A stretch of DNA of 64,000 nt from Luteibacter sp. dw_328 (GCF_018449605.1 NZ_JAAVUW010000008.1:124001-188000), one strand, 5' to 3'. Positions 1 through 8,816 are shown, counted from the first letter of the stretch. Numbers and translations: made by a program. Notes: a model not told the origin generated them from the sequence alone.

Positions 1-1215
1 TTCGATGTGCTGGTTCGCGATGTCCCACGCTGCCGACAGCACGGCGCCCGAGCGATTGATCGTATAGAGCGTGTTGCGGAAGATGATCGGCAACTGCTGC
101 GGCGTGCCCGGGTAGGAATACGTGCCGCTGTTCCAGTTGTGTCCTTCGCCCGCATCCTCGTGGTGATAGACCTGGGCGTGGATGGTGACCGAGTCGCTCG
201 GGAAGAAGTCGCCGGCGAGGTAGTAAAGATCGTCGTTGCGCAGGATCTGACCAGCGGTGAACGCACCGTCCGCGTCGGTATCCGCACCGCTCTTGTCACA
301 GAGCTTGGCGTTGAGCGTGCCGGCATTGCAGTAAGCCTTGCCGATCGCTTTCTGCCAGTTCGGTGCCGAGCCACCCCAGTCCCAACCCAGGCCGCGCGCC
401 AGCTCACTCTTCGACAGGTAGAAATAATCCGCCTGCGACGTGCGTGAGGTGTCTGCGAAGCCGGTGAAGCGCGCCCAGTCGAGGTCCCACACGGCCTTGC
501 CGTTGAACTGTTTCGTCGTCGAACCGTTGTAAGCCGTCTGGTCGTTCCACAGGTCGGACGTGGTTTTCGCGCCGGACAGGTACATCGAGAAGCCGTTGTG
601 CTCACCCGTGTCGAAGCGCGCATACGTGCGGCGATTGGCGTCGCTGCCGAAGGTCTGCGAGACGCGACCACCCATCGTCTTCGTCGGATCGTTCGATGTA
701 TAGGCGATGGTACCGCCGAGGTTGCTGGTCGACGGGGTGCCGAGATTGCCGATGCCCTCGGAGAGTTCGGCGCCGGCGAAGTTCTCGGAGATCAGCGCGC
801 GGTTGATCGATAAGCCGTTGTAGTTGTTGTAAGCGCTGTCACCCAGCGGCATGCCGTCCAGCGTGTACCCGAGGCGCGTGCCGCTGAAGCCGCGCAGGCT
901 GAGCGTCATCGACTGTTCGTTGGTACCCAGCGCGTCGACCGACTGTGCATTCACACCTGGCAGTGTGTTGAGAACTTTCTGAAGACTCGTTCCGGGCGGC
1001 AGGGCCTTCTGGTCCGAGGGACGCAGGCGCTGCACCTGGCGCGTCTCGCCCGTGCCGATCACGGAGACCGCATCGAGGTCCTGCACCTTGTCGCGCCTTG
1101 TGGCGCTGGCGTTATCAGCCGGGGCGTTGGTGTCGGTGGTATCGGTGTCGGTCGCGTAGGCAACGGAAGACAGGGCCATGCCGAGGGCGATGGCCAGAAC
1201 GGTCTGCTTGAACAA
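1..1215 (-). CDS. TonB-dependent receptor, N-terminal part (cut by window edge)
   Basis: An open frame of 405 codons runs off the left edge, so only the N-terminal part of an outer-membrane active-transport receptor is seen. It starts with a signal peptide (MFKQTVLAIALGMALSSVAYA) followed by a Thr/Asp-rich stretch and a plug domain at about residues 45-160, including SLQKVLNTLPGVNAQSVDA and the LRGF and YTLDGMPLGD blocks typical of TonB receptor plugs. I chose the TTG at 1215 because AAGGA lies about 9 bases upstream and the first in-frame ATG would destroy the signal peptide; the ATG at 1225 is out of frame. It lies 149 bp downstream of, and on the same strand as, a two-component system that may control it. 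The substrate cannot be told from the visible part. Confidence 0.9.
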   Translation of the reverse strand, partial: MFKQTVLAIALGMALSSVAYATDTDTTDTNAPADNASATRRDKVQDLDAVSVIGTGETRQVQRLRPSDQKALPPGTSLQKVLNTLPGVNAQSVDALGTNEQSMTLSLRGFSGTRLGYTLDGMPLGDSAYNNYNGLSINRALISENFAGAELSEGIGNLGTPSTSNLGGTIAYTSNDPTKTMGGRVSQTFGSDANRRTYARFDTGEHNGFSMYLSGAKTTSDLWNDQTAYNGSTTKQFNGKAVWDLDWARFTGFADTSRTSQADYFYLSKSELARGLGWDWGGSAPNWQKAIGKAYCNAGTLNAKLCDKSGADTDADGAFTAGQILRNDDLYYLAGDFFPSDSVTIHAQVYHHEDAGEGHNWNSGTYSYPGTPQQLPIIFRNTLYTINRSGAVLSAAWDIANQHIE

Positions 1216-1322
1216 GGGACTGCATCCTTACACTCGCGGACGCGTCGCGGCACACCTCCCCTGAGGGTGCCCATCACGCGCCGTGGAAGCGTCGGATAGT
1301 CGTGCAGTAAAATGGCAGCTTA

Positions 1323-1341
1323 GTGACAGCCCCTGTGACAG
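1323..1341 (-). promoter_or_regulatory. Direct repeat CTGTCAC-N5-CTGTCAC upstream of the TonB receptor
   Basis: On the minus strand two perfect CTGTCAC heptamers are separated by AGGGG, about 108 bp upstream of the receptor start. The heptamer equals the half-site of the classical Pho box, but the period is 12 rather than 11. A loose -10-like TTTACT follows 11 bases downstream. It may be an operator for the adjacent OmpR-type regulator or for PhoB. This rests on pattern only. Confidence 0.4.
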
Positions 1342-1364
1342 GACGCCTGGACGTCCGTCTTCGC

Positions 1365-2648
1365 TCAGCGGAAATCGATCGTCGAAATCGCGCCGGCCAT
1401 GTCGGCCCGCGGTCGCAGGGAAACGTCCCAGTCGTACAGTTCGCACAAGCGACGCACGATCGCGAGGCCTAGGCCCGCACCACCGCCCGTGGCACTTTCG
1501 CCGCGAATACCGCGCTGGAACAGCTTCTCGGCGTCTTCCGGCTTGATGCCGGGGCCGGTATCGATCACGTCCACGCGGCCGTCGAGCACGCGCACCGTGA
1601 CCTTGCCTTCCATCGTGTACTTGATCGCGTTGCCGATGAGGTTGGTCAGGGCCACCGAAAGCACCGAGGCCGGCGCGTTTACCGACACCGACCCATCGGA
1701 CACCAACTCGATCTCGATGGGCTTGCCGCCCATCTGCGGGCGCTGGCTTTCGATCACATCCGAGGCGACCTTGGCCACGTCGGTGGTTTCGCCGCGCGTG
1801 GGACCTCGACGTTCGGCGCGCGACAGCAGCAACAGGGCTTCGATCATCTCGGTTGCCTGGCGCGATGCGCGCTCGATGCGCTTCAGTCGCTCGCGCAACT
1901 TGTCTGTCAGATCGGGCGAGCCCTGCAGGAGCTCCGTCGTGCTGGCGATCACTGCGAGCGGGGTGCGCAGCTCGTGGCTCACGTCCGAGTTGAATTCGCG
2001 ATCGCGCTCGACGACCGAGGTCAGGCGCATGGCGTATTCATCGAGCGCCACGGCCAGCTCGCCGACTTCGTCGTCGGCGAAGTGCGGGGCCAGCGCCTCG
2101 GCTTTGCCCACGCGGCGGAAGTCACGCAGGCGCCTGGCCAGATCGGTCACCGGGCGCAGGACGCGCGCCGAAAGCCACACGCCAAGCACCAGCGAGAACA
2201 ACCCGAACAGAAAGACCGCCGCGATGACGCTGGTGATGAGCTGGCGCTTGCCGAGTTCGTCGCGCGAGACGTCGAACTGGAGGAAGTTGATGATGCCGCC
2301 TTCGCGCCGGACGGCCACCTTGAAGTGGCGCGGCTTGCCGTCCTTGCCGGTCTCGTAGAGCTCGTGCACGCCCGTATCGAGCGACTGCCAGTTCAGCGGC
2401 GCCTTGTAAATCGTACGTTCGCTGAAGGTGGCGGCCTGGATGATGTTGAACTGCGGCCTCTCAGCCGGGTTCGCCCGAACCTGCGCGTTGAGCGAGTCCG
2501 CTTCATCCTGCAAGGCCGAGTTGATCAGTTGCTCTTCGACACGCTCACGGATGTTGATCGCCGCGAACGCGAAAAGAGCGCTCAGCCCGAGACCGAACAG
2601 CGTAAAGGTGACAATCAGGCGAAAACGAAGCTTACGTCTGGACCGCAT
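1365..2648 (-). CDS. Two-component sensor histidine kinase
   Basis: This 427-residue inner-membrane kinase has transmembrane segments at about residues 10-31 and 138-160 enclosing a periplasmic sensor loop of about 105 residues. A HAMP linker follows (ARVLRPVTDLARRL), then a HisKA box DVSHELRTPL with the phospho-acceptor His225, and an ATPase domain with N box (LIGNAIKY), G1 (DTGPGIKPEDAEKLF) and G2 (GGGAGLGLAI). Its ATG overlaps the end of the response-regulator gene by 17 bp, so the two are translationally coupled partners. The sensor loop gives no clue to the signal. The TonB receptor lies directly downstream. Confidence 0.93.
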   Translation of the reverse strand: MRSRRKLRFRLIVTFTLFGLGLSALFAFAAINIRERVEEQLINSALQDEADSLNAQVRANPAERPQFNIIQAATFSERTIYKAPLNWQSLDTGVHELYETGKDGKPRHFKVAVRREGGIINFLQFDVSRDELGKRQLITSVIAAVFLFGLFSLVLGVWLSARVLRPVTDLARRLRDFRRVGKAEALAPHFADDEVGELAVALDEYAMRLTSVVERDREFNSDVSHELRTPLAVIASTTELLQGSPDLTDKLRERLKRIERASRQATEMIEALLLLSRAERRGPTRGETTDVAKVASDVIESQRPQMGGKPIEIELVSDGSVSVNAPASVLSVALTNLIGNAIKYTMEGKVTVRVLDGRVDVIDTGPGIKPEDAEKLFQRGIRGESATGGGAGLGLAIVRRLCELYDWDVSLRPRADMAGAISTIDFR

Positions 2649-3318
2649 CCGGATCGACCATGCGATATCCGATACCGTGACGCGTGTGGATCAGCGGCTT
2701 CTCGAAAGGTTTGTCGATGGCCGCACGCAGCCCGTGAATATGCACGCGTAACGAGTCCGAGTCCGGAAGCTCCTCTCCCCAGACCCGCTGCTCCAGATCC
2801 TGCCGCGTCACCACGGAGGGGCTGGCCTCCATGAGTGCCTGCAGCAGCTTCAGGCCGATCGGATTGAGCTGGATCGACTTACCTTCGCGGGTCACGGTAA
2901 GCGTGTCGAGGTTGTAGGTGAGACCGTCCACCTTGAGCACGCGGCTTTGCGGACCCTTGCCCCGACGCGCAAGCACTTCCAGCCGCGCCGCCAGTTCCTG
3001 CAGGGCGAAAGGCTTGGTCATGTAGTCGTCGGCACCGGACTCGAAGCCAACCAGCTTGTTGTCCAGCGAGTCGCGCGCCGTGAGCATGAGCACCGGCGTC
3101 TGCTTGTGCGCCTCGTGGCGGAGCTTCTTGGCGACATCCAGCCCGTCCATGCCCGGTAGGGTCAGGTCGAGCACGATGACGTCGAAATCGTGTACGACAG
3201 CCAGATGCAGCCCGGTGACGCCGTCGCCGGCGAAATCGACCACATGGCCGCGATCCTCGAGGTAATCCCCGATGTTGGTCGCGATGTCGGTGTTGTCTTC
3301 GATGACCAGAACGCGCAT
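2632..3318 (-). CDS. OmpR/PhoB-family response regulator
   Basis: This DNA-binding response regulator has 228 residues. The receiver domain (1-115) has acidic residues E7/D8, phospho-acceptor D51 (VIVLDLTLPGMDGL) and the conserved TKPF lysine. The C-terminal winged helix (about 130-225) ends with the usual HGIGYRM wing. I chose the ATG at 3318 because TGGAG precedes it by 7 bases and the protein then begins MRVLVIEDN like its family; an ATG at 3330 would add four residues. It is the first gene of the pair with the kinase, and probably also acts on the TonB receptor downstream. Confidence 0.93.
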   Translation of the reverse strand: MRVLVIEDNTDIATNIGDYLEDRGHVVDFAGDGVTGLHLAVVHDFDVIVLDLTLPGMDGLDVAKKLRHEAHKQTPVLMLTARDSLDNKLVGFESGADDYMTKPFALQELAARLEVLARRGKGPQSRVLKVDGLTYNLDTLTVTREGKSIQLNPIGLKLLQALMEASPSVVTRQDLEQRVWGEELPDSDSLRVHIHGLRAAIDKPFEKPLIHTRHGIGYRMVDPDAVQT

Positions 3319-3404
3319 TCGGCACTCCATTGTGCGGTCGCGGGTGAGTCTTATCAGTATTGCGACCGGAAGCTTAACGCCGAATCCGTGAAGCGGACAG
3401 CAGT

Positions 3405-3440
3405 AAAAGAGAGGCCCGGACGGGAAACCCCGCCCGGGCC
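3405..3440 (-). terminator. Rho-independent terminator of the rimK operon
   Basis: A 12-bp inverted repeat (3413-3424 with 3429-3440, one mismatch, loop of four) is followed on the minus strand by CTCTTTTACT, a short U-rich tail. It lies about 75 bp beyond the rimK stop codon and before the response-regulator start, so it separates the two minus-strand units. Confidence 0.7.
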
Positions 3441-3513
3441 GAAAGAACTACTGCCCCGATACCGTCACCCCGCGTCGCGGAATCACAGTGAAACCTTTAT
3501 AGGCGACACCCGT

Positions 3514-4449
3514 TTAAATCGCTGTTAACCCCTTCGGGGCCCTTGGGCGGCGCGGCTTGGCGACCGCGGGGCGGGCGGCAAGGCGGGTTTCACAGTGGGC
3601 AATAATGGCGTCGGCCACGTCGACGCCGGTGCTGCCCTCGATGCCCTCCAGGCCTGGCGAGGCATTCACCTCCAGCAACAACGGGCCACGGGACGAGCGC
3701 AGGAGGTCCACGCCCGCGACCTCCAGACCCAGGGCCGAAGCCGCCTGGATCGCAACCCGGCGCTCGTCGTCGGACAGCTCGACCGAAGCCGCCGTGCCGC
3801 CCCGGTGCAGGTTGGCGCGGAACTCACCCGGCGCCGCAGAGCGCTGCATGGCCGCGACCACCTGGTCGCCGACCACGAAGCAGCGCAGGTCGCTGCCATT
3901 GGCCTCCCGGATGAATTCCTGGACGAGGAAGTTCGCGTAGAGGCCACGGAAGGCTTCGATCACGCTCTGGGATGCCGAGCGCTTCTCGGCCAGGACCACG
4001 CCGGTGCCCTGGGTACCCTCGTTCAGCTTGATGATGTGCGGAGGGTCGCCCAGCATCGCCAGCAGGTCGGAGGTGTCATCCGGGTTGTCGCCGAAGGCGG
4101 TGACCGGCATGTCCACGCCCTTCACCGCCAGCATCTGCAGGCTGCGCAGCTTGTCCCGCGCGCGCAGCACGGCGTCGGAGGGGTTAGGCGTGAACACGCC
4201 CATCAGCTCGAGCTGGCGGAGCACGGCCGTACCGTAAAAGGTGCTGGAGGCGCCGATGCGCGGTATCACGCAGTCGATCGGCCCAAGCGGCTTGCCCTTG
4301 AAGTGGATCGCGAACATCTGCGGCGCGATGCTCATGTAGCAACGCAGCGGATCGATCACGCGGACGGTGTGCTTGCGCTTGCGCGCCGCCTCCACCAGTC
4401 GCTGCGTGGAGTACAGCCGCGCATTGCGCGACAGGATGGCGATCTTCAT
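3514..4449 (-). CDS. rimK: RimK-type alpha-L-glutamate ligase
   Basis: A 311-residue ATP-grasp ligase, close to the usual ~300 residues of RimK, which adds glutamate to the C terminus of ribosomal protein S6 in E. coli. It begins [18 protein letters not shown], the characteristic RimK opening, followed by a preATP-grasp region ([19 protein letters not shown]), an ATP-binding block ([15 protein letters not shown]) and the metal-binding end of the ATP-grasp fold ([14 protein letters not shown]). The C terminus is a basic tail rich in Arg, Pro and Lys. The ATG overlaps the stop of the upstream protease-like gene as ATGA, so the two are coupled. A longer frame upstream is rejected because it loses the RimK N terminus. 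Confidence 0.93.
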   Translation of the reverse strand: MKIAILSRNARLYSTQRLVEAARKRKHTVRVIDPLRCYMSIAPQMFAIHFKGKPLGPIDCVIPRIGASSTFYGTAVLRQLELMGVFTPNPSDAVLRARDKLRSLQMLAVKGVDMPVTAFGDNPDDTSDLLAMLGDPPHIIKLNEGTQGTGVVLAEKRSASQSVIEAFRGLYANFLVQEFIREANGSDLRCFVVGDQVVAAMQRSAAPGEFRANLHRGGTAASVELSDDERRVAIQAASALGLEVAGVDLLRSSRGPLLLEVNASPGLEGIEGSTGVDVADAIIAHCETRLAARPAVAKPRRPRAPKGLTAI

Positions 4450-4895
4450 GTGGGTTCCCGGACGGCGCGGCGCGGCGTCTGTGAATAGGAAAGCGAAGGA
4501 TCGACCTGGAAGCGCCCGTTCAGCGCCGTCCGGCCGAGCAAAAGGGGAAAGAGCATGTGCCGCCGGTCGGTCAGGTTCACTTCGGCAAGGAACGTCTGTC
4601 CGGCCAGCTCGATCTCGGTCTGGATAAACCAGCGGGTGGTCGCATGGCCGCCAGAATCGGTCACGGTACGCTGGCCGATGGCTTTGGCCTCGCAAGGATC
4701 AGACACGCCGCCCTTTCGGGTCGTGCGCACCTGGAAGCGCAGCCATGTGCCGTCGTCTCGCTCGTCGATCTCCAGCCATTCGACGTGCAGCGACGACGAG
4801 CGCGCGCCCGTATCGAGCTTGGCCTTGAGGACAGCGACGCCGAGCGACGGAAGTGCGAGCCGTTCGCGCCAGCCTAGGGTGATGACATCAGTCAT
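4446..4895 (-). CDS. RimK-associated aspartic-protease-like protein (ATP-dependent zinc protease family, PF05618)
   Basis: This is a 149-residue cytoplasmic protein of the family often annotated as ATP-dependent zinc protease, found beside rimK in many proteobacteria. The retropepsin-like signature [13 protein letters not shown] is at about residues 22-34 and a second block [18 protein letters not shown] near the C terminus. I chose the start at [13 protein letters not shown]; extending upstream adds sequence unlike the family. Its TGA overlaps the rimK ATG. The pairing suggests it processes or edits a RimK product, but the biochemical role of the family is poorly established, so only the fold and the partnership are secure. 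Confidence 0.85.
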   Translation of the reverse strand: MTDVITLGWRERLALPSLGVAVLKAKLDTGARSSSLHVEWLEIDERDDGTWLRFQVRTTRKGGVSDPCEAKAIGQRTVTDSGGHATTRWFIQTEIELAGQTFLAEVNLTDRRHMLFPLLLGRTALNGRFQVDPSLSYSQTPRRAVREPT

Positions 4896-4968
4896 GGGTC
4901 TGGTGCGAAGGTAGGGGGACGGCGGTGGACCGGGGGAACGGTCCGGATGCAAAAGCATGCCGAAGGTG

Positions 4969-4989
4969 GTGCCGGGTTTCAACCGGCAC
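4969..4989. other. Inverted repeat between the MFS gene and the rimK operon
   Basis: A short hairpin (GTGCCGG paired with CCGGCAC, plus two further pairs after a one-base bulge) lies downstream of the MFS stop codon on the minus strand. There is no U-run behind it, so it is at best a weak terminator. Two smaller inverted repeats (GGACC...GGTCC at 4927-4945, and ATGC-aaaa-GCAT just after it) lie in the same 160-bp gap, which also has to contain the promoter of the protease-rimK pair. Confidence 0.35.
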
Positions 4990-5058
4990 GATCATCGGAC
5001 CCCTCCAGACTGTCACGCCCATGAAATCGACGTGAACAGCAAGGGGTCCGAGGCGCTT

Positions 5059-6360
5059 TCAAGGGCGAAGGGAGCCCCGCCCGGTCACCATCATGTAGAC
5101 GGACGCGCCCACGCCAGCCAGCGAGACGATGGCCACGTAGTGCGCCGGCCCCAGGCCACCGGCGGTTCTGGCGAGGATGGCCACGAGCACCGGCGTGGCG
5201 GCGCCGGCGATGGCATAGGCCACGTTGTAGGAGACCGATATCCCGGAAAAGCGGATCGCCGGCGGAAACGAAGCCACCAGGATAGCCGGGACGATGCCCG
5301 CTACCCCTGCGAACACGCCGGCAAGCGCATAGAGCGGAAACAGGTTCGCACCGCCGCCCTGCAAGTCGATGTACAAAGCATAGGTGCTGAGCATCAGGCC
5401 GATCGACGACAGCAACATGGCGCGGGCGGTACCCATCCAGTCGACGAGAAGGCCGCCGCCGATGCAGCCCAGACACAGGGTGAACGCCGCGATGCTTCCG
5501 CCTTCAAACGCGCGCGCCGGAGCAATGTGGAACGTCGTCTGCATCACCGTGGGGGTCGTCAGGATGACCACGACAATCGCCGCGGTGAGCACCCAGGTCA
5601 CCGCCATCGACAGCAACACACCCGGCAAGTGATCGCGAACGACGACCAACGCGGGAAGCTCTTCTGAAAGCTCCTTGCGCTCCCGCATGCGCGCGAATAC
5701 CGGCGTCTCACTCAGCCACCGGCGAAGGTACACCGCGATGAAGCCGAAAACGCCACCCAGAATGAAGGCGATTCGCCAACCGTGGTCCAGCATATCGGCT
5801 TCGGAAAGGTTGGCATTGAGCCATGCCGCCAGCAGCGAGCCCATGAGGATGCCGGCGGTGAGGCCTGCCGAGAGGCTGGCAACGGCGATCCCTACGCGGC
5901 GTTGCGGCACGTGCTCGGCCACGAACACCCAGGCCCCCGGCACTTCACCGCCGATGGCCAGGCCCTGCAAGACGCGAAGCAGGGTGAGCAGGATCGGCGC
6001 CAGTACGCCCAGCGTCGCGTAGGTCGGCAGCACGCCAATCAGCAGGGTCGGCACGGCCATCAGGAACACGCTGAGCATGAACATCCGTTTACGGCCGATG
6101 CGATCGCCGAAGTGCGCCATCACGATGCCGCCGAGCGGCCGGGCGAGATACGCGACGGCGAAGATACCGAACGTCTGCAGCGTTGCCAGCCACTCCGACG
6201 TACCGGGTGGAAAGAACAGGTGGCCGATCGTCTTGGCAAAATAAACGAAGATGACGAAGTCGTAGAACTCCAGCGCACCACCGAGGGCGGACAGGAGCAG
6301 CGTTTTCACATCGCCACGGTTGAGCGTGCGGCGGGCCGCAGTATCGAGGGTCGAGCTCAT
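5059..6360 (-). CDS. MFS transporter, metabolite:H+ symporter (MHS) type
   Basis: A 433-residue inner-membrane transporter with about 12 hydrophobic segments. The opening LLSALGGALEFYDFVIFVYFA, the loop PLGGIVMAHFGDRIGRKRMF between helices 2 and 3, and RVLQGLAIGGEVPGAWVFVAEH in helix 4 are hallmarks of the MHS branch (ProP, KgtP, ShiA relatives), which takes up organic acids or osmolytes with protons. The substrate cannot be assigned. The gene starts 8 bp after the stop of the HAD phosphatase on the same strand, so they form a likely two-gene operon. Confidence 0.9.
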   Translation of the reverse strand: MSSTLDTAARRTLNRGDVKTLLLSALGGALEFYDFVIFVYFAKTIGHLFFPPGTSEWLATLQTFGIFAVAYLARPLGGIVMAHFGDRIGRKRMFMLSVFLMAVPTLLIGVLPTYATLGVLAPILLTLLRVLQGLAIGGEVPGAWVFVAEHVPQRRVGIAVASLSAGLTAGILMGSLLAAWLNANLSEADMLDHGWRIAFILGGVFGFIAVYLRRWLSETPVFARMRERKELSEELPALVVVRDHLPGVLLSMAVTWVLTAAIVVVILTTPTVMQTTFHIAPARAFEGGSIAAFTLCLGCIGGGLLVDWMGTARAMLLSSIGLMLSTYALYIDLQGGGANLFPLYALAGVFAGVAGIVPAILVASFPPAIRFSGISVSYNVAYAIAGAATPVLVAILARTAGGLGPAHYVAIVSLAGVGASVYMMVTGRGSLRP

Positions 6361-6368
6361 GATTCGTG

Positions 6369-7145
6369 TCAGTCCTCGAGGAGGTTCGCGACGGAGTCGA
6401 GGATTTCCGCAGGACGGAACGGATAGCTATCGACGTCCGCCCGGGTGGCGATGCCGCTGAGCACCAGCACCGTGTGCAGGCCCGCTTCGATACCCGCGAC
6501 CACGTCGGTGTCCATGCGGTCGCCGATCATGCCGGTGTTGTGCGAATGCGCGCCGAGCTTGTTCATGGCCGAACGGAACATCATCGGATTGGGCTTGCCG
6601 ATGACGTACGGCTCGCGGCCGGTGCAACGGGTGATGAGCGCGGCCACGGCGCCCGTCGCGGGCAACGGACCCTCGGCACTGGGGCTGGTCGCATCCGGGT
6701 TGGTACAGATGAAACGCGCGCCGTTGCCGATCAGACGGATCGCCTTGGTGATCGCAGCGAAGGAGTAGGTCCTCGTCTCGCCCAGCACCACATAGTCCGG
6801 CGCGGTGTCGGTCATGATGAAACCCGCCTCGTGGATCGCCGTGGTGAGGCCAGCCTCGCCCATGACGAAGGCCGAGCCGCCGGGGGATTGGTCCTTGAGG
6901 AAGGTGGCCGTGGCCAGCGCGGACGTCCATAACTGCTCTTCAGGCACGTCCAGGCCCGAGGTACGCAGGCGCGCACTGAGGTCGCGCGGGGTGAAGATGG
7001 AGTTGTTGGTCAGCACCAGGAACGGCGTACCGCGATCCCGCCACTGGCGGATCAGTTCAGGTGCTCCCGGCAAGGCCTTGTTCTCGTGGACGAGGACGCC
7101 GTCCATGTCGGTCAGCCAGCAGGCAACGTTCTTGCGGTCGGTCAC
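6369..7145 (-). CDS. HAD-superfamily phosphatase, NagD-like (class IIA)
   Basis: A 258-residue cytoplasmic phosphatase. HAD motif I is DMDGVLVHENKALPGA (nucleophile Asp in DxDG), motif II LTNNS, and motifs III/IV lie in IGKPNPMMF and MIGDRMDTDVVAGIEAG. Layout and length match NagD/class IIA hydrolases, which act on small phosphates such as nucleotides or glycolytic intermediates. I chose the GTG at 7145 because AAGGA lies 7 bases upstream and the protein then has the usual length; a longer upstream frame lacks homology-like sequence. It is followed by the MFS transporter in an apparent operon. Confidence 0.88.
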   Translation of the reverse strand: MTDRKNVACWLTDMDGVLVHENKALPGAPELIRQWRDRGTPFLVLTNNSIFTPRDLSARLRTSGLDVPEEQLWTSALATATFLKDQSPGGSAFVMGEAGLTTAIHEAGFIMTDTAPDYVVLGETRTYSFAAITKAIRLIGNGARFICTNPDATSPSAEGPLPATGAVAALITRCTGREPYVIGKPNPMMFRSAMNKLGAHSHNTGMIGDRMDTDVVAGIEAGLHTVLVLSGIATRADVDSYPFRPAEILDSVANLLED

Positions 7146-7198
7146 GGGGAATTCCTTACAGAAAAACGGGACACAGGCGCCAAGGGTACCGCGACGGG

Positions 7199-7217
7199 AT
7201 GCCATTCGGCATGGCAT
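7199..7217. promoter_or_regulatory. Perfect inverted repeat ATGCCAT-N5-ATGGCAT
   Basis: A 7-bp perfect inverted repeat with a five-base spacer sits in the 153-bp gap between the divergent HAD and hydrolase genes. It is in position for an operator acting on one or both promoters. No regulator gene adjoins it, so the binding protein is unknown. Confidence 0.35.
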
Positions 7218-7298
7218 GACTAATCGCACGCTTGCCGGCCATCGCAAGCTCCTACGATGAATTCGAGCCCGCCACGGGCCCAGGGGAAAGGAAGCATC

Positions 7299-8276
7299 AT
7301 GCTCAAAGCCGTCGTAGCTCTCGCGGCGCTTGCCGTCACCTCCGCCCACGCCGAACAGACCCGCCACGACACCGTCGTGGACGGCGTTCGCATCACCTAC
7401 TGGACCTCCCGAGACATCAAGCCGACGGATACGCCCGTGGTCTTCCTGCACGGTGGGCCCGGCTACAACAGCTACAGCTTCCGTCGCACCGCGGGGCCGC
7501 TACTCGAAGGCGACGCGCCCATGGTCTACATGGACGAGCGCGGCTCCGGCGCCAGCGAGCGCCCCCTCTCCAAGGACTATTCGCTGGGCGCCATGGCAGC
7601 CGACATCGAAGGCGTGCGCAAGGCCATGGGCGTGGATCGCATCATCCCCATGGGGCATAGCTTCGGCGGGGCCGTGGCGGCCACCTATGCCACGACGTAC
7701 ACCGCGCACGTGGATCGCCTGATCCTGGTCGATGCGGCCATCGATATGCCGGCGGCGATGGGCGTGTGGATGGATGCACTCAAGGCGAGCCAGCCCGACG
7801 CCTGGAAAGCGGAACAGGCGTCCGACCCCGGCCGCGCGCTCGCGGCGACCGATCCGGAAGACCGCTGCGCCCTGAGCAGGGCACGATTTGCCTTCGTCAT
7901 GGATGCGGCGGAAAAACTCCCCGACCCAACGGTGTTCTACACCATGCAGCAGTTTCGTAAGCCCGAGGGAAAGACCGAGCAGAAACGTATCGACGCCGAG
8001 GGTGGCTTCCGCAGCTCGGGCGAGGTCGCGGGCGCCGTCTTCGGGCCGAAGTCCGATTTCGTTTGCTACCGCGCGGATCCTGCGGCGTTGTCCATGCCGG
8101 TGCTCGTCATCGTCGGCAAGTACGATTTCTCCGTCGGCGCCGCCCCGTTGAAAGCCTTCGCGAAGGAGCTAAGAAAAGGCCACTTCGTGCAACTCGACGA
8201 GAGCGCCCACTTCAGCTACCAGGAGCAGCCGCAGGCGTTCACGAGCGCCGTGGAAGGCTTCCTTCGGCAGCGTTGA
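7299..8276 (+). CDS. Secreted alpha/beta hydrolase, proline iminopeptidase-like (S33)
   Basis: A 325-residue protein with a signal peptide (MLKAVVALAALAVTSAHA), so periplasmic or secreted. The oxyanion block FLHGGPGYNSY and the motif MDERGSGASERP are typical of the prolyl aminopeptidase branch of the alpha/beta-hydrolase fold. The nucleophile elbow is GHSFGG (Ser121), the acid probably lies in VGKYDFS, and the catalytic His is in DESAHFSYQEQP. I chose the ATG at 7299, preceded by AAAGGAAG at good distance; an earlier ATG lacks a ribosome site and masks the signal peptide. Substrate unknown; peptidase activity is inferred from the family. It ends 3 bp from the convergent hemerythrin gene. Confidence 0.88.
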   Translation: MLKAVVALAALAVTSAHAEQTRHDTVVDGVRITYWTSRDIKPTDTPVVFLHGGPGYNSYSFRRTAGPLLEGDAPMVYMDERGSGASERPLSKDYSLGAMAADIEGVRKAMGVDRIIPMGHSFGGAVAATYATTYTAHVDRLILVDAAIDMPAAMGVWMDALKASQPDAWKAEQASDPGRALAATDPEDRCALSRARFAFVMDAAEKLPDPTVFYTMQQFRKPEGKTEQKRIDAEGGFRSSGEVAGAVFGPKSDFVCYRADPAALSMPVLVIVGKYDFSVGAAPLKAFAKELRKGHFVQLDESAHFSYQEQPQAFTSAVEGFLRQR

Positions 8277-8279
8277 GGG

Positions 8280-8735
8280 CTACTCGCTGGCGAGCCGCTT
8301 GTGCAGGGCGACGTACTCCTTGCGGTATTTCTTCGCCAGCGAGGTCTTCTGCCGATCGGTAATTATCTTGCCGCCCAGCTGGAAGAAACTGCGCTCCTCC
8401 TCGCGAAGATGGTCGTGCAGTTCGTCGGAGAGCTTGCTGAGGTTGGCGGTCCATTTGCGGCCGGAATGGGTCGCCGTCTGCAGCTCTTCCACGAGATCGT
8501 CCATCTTGTGGTGGTCGGCCAGCGCGTCCCGCGACGGATGCAGGCCGCGGTCATCCATCAGCATCGGCACATAGAGAAAGCGCTCCTCCGCCGCTTCATG
8601 GGCGGCCAGCTCGATGCGCAGCGCGGTGAACAACTCCACGCGATGCTCGCCCGGATCGGAGCGCATGAGCTTGCGCATCAGCGAGCGCTGGATGACGTGG
8701 CTTTCGCGGAGGGCTTCGAAGATCGTCTCGGACAT
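8280..8735 (-). CDS. Hemerythrin HHE-domain protein
   Basis: A 151-residue, fully helical cytoplasmic protein with the spaced iron ligands of a hemerythrin-like domain: an N-terminal ESH (about residue 13), LAAHEAAEERFLY (about 46-53), LADHHKMDDL (about 74) and ELHDHLREEERSFF (about 107-113). Such proteins bind a di-iron centre and are linked to oxygen, nitric oxide or iron-sulfur repair, but the exact role here cannot be read. It is monocistronic by position, convergent with the hydrolase and preceded by the end of the RND operon. Confidence 0.87.
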   Translation of the reverse strand: MSETIFEALRESHVIQRSLMRKLMRSDPGEHRVELFTALRIELAAHEAAEERFLYVPMLMDDRGLHPSRDALADHHKMDDLVEELQTATHSGRKWTANLSKLSDELHDHLREEERSFFQLGGKIITDRQKTSLAKKYRKEYVALHKRLASE

Positions 8736-8816
8736 GGCGTTCCCGGCGTTGTCATGGAGGCACCATCCTCGCCGGTGTCATGTCAGGGTTTCGTCAGCGG
8801 TTAAAAAGAGCCGGCG

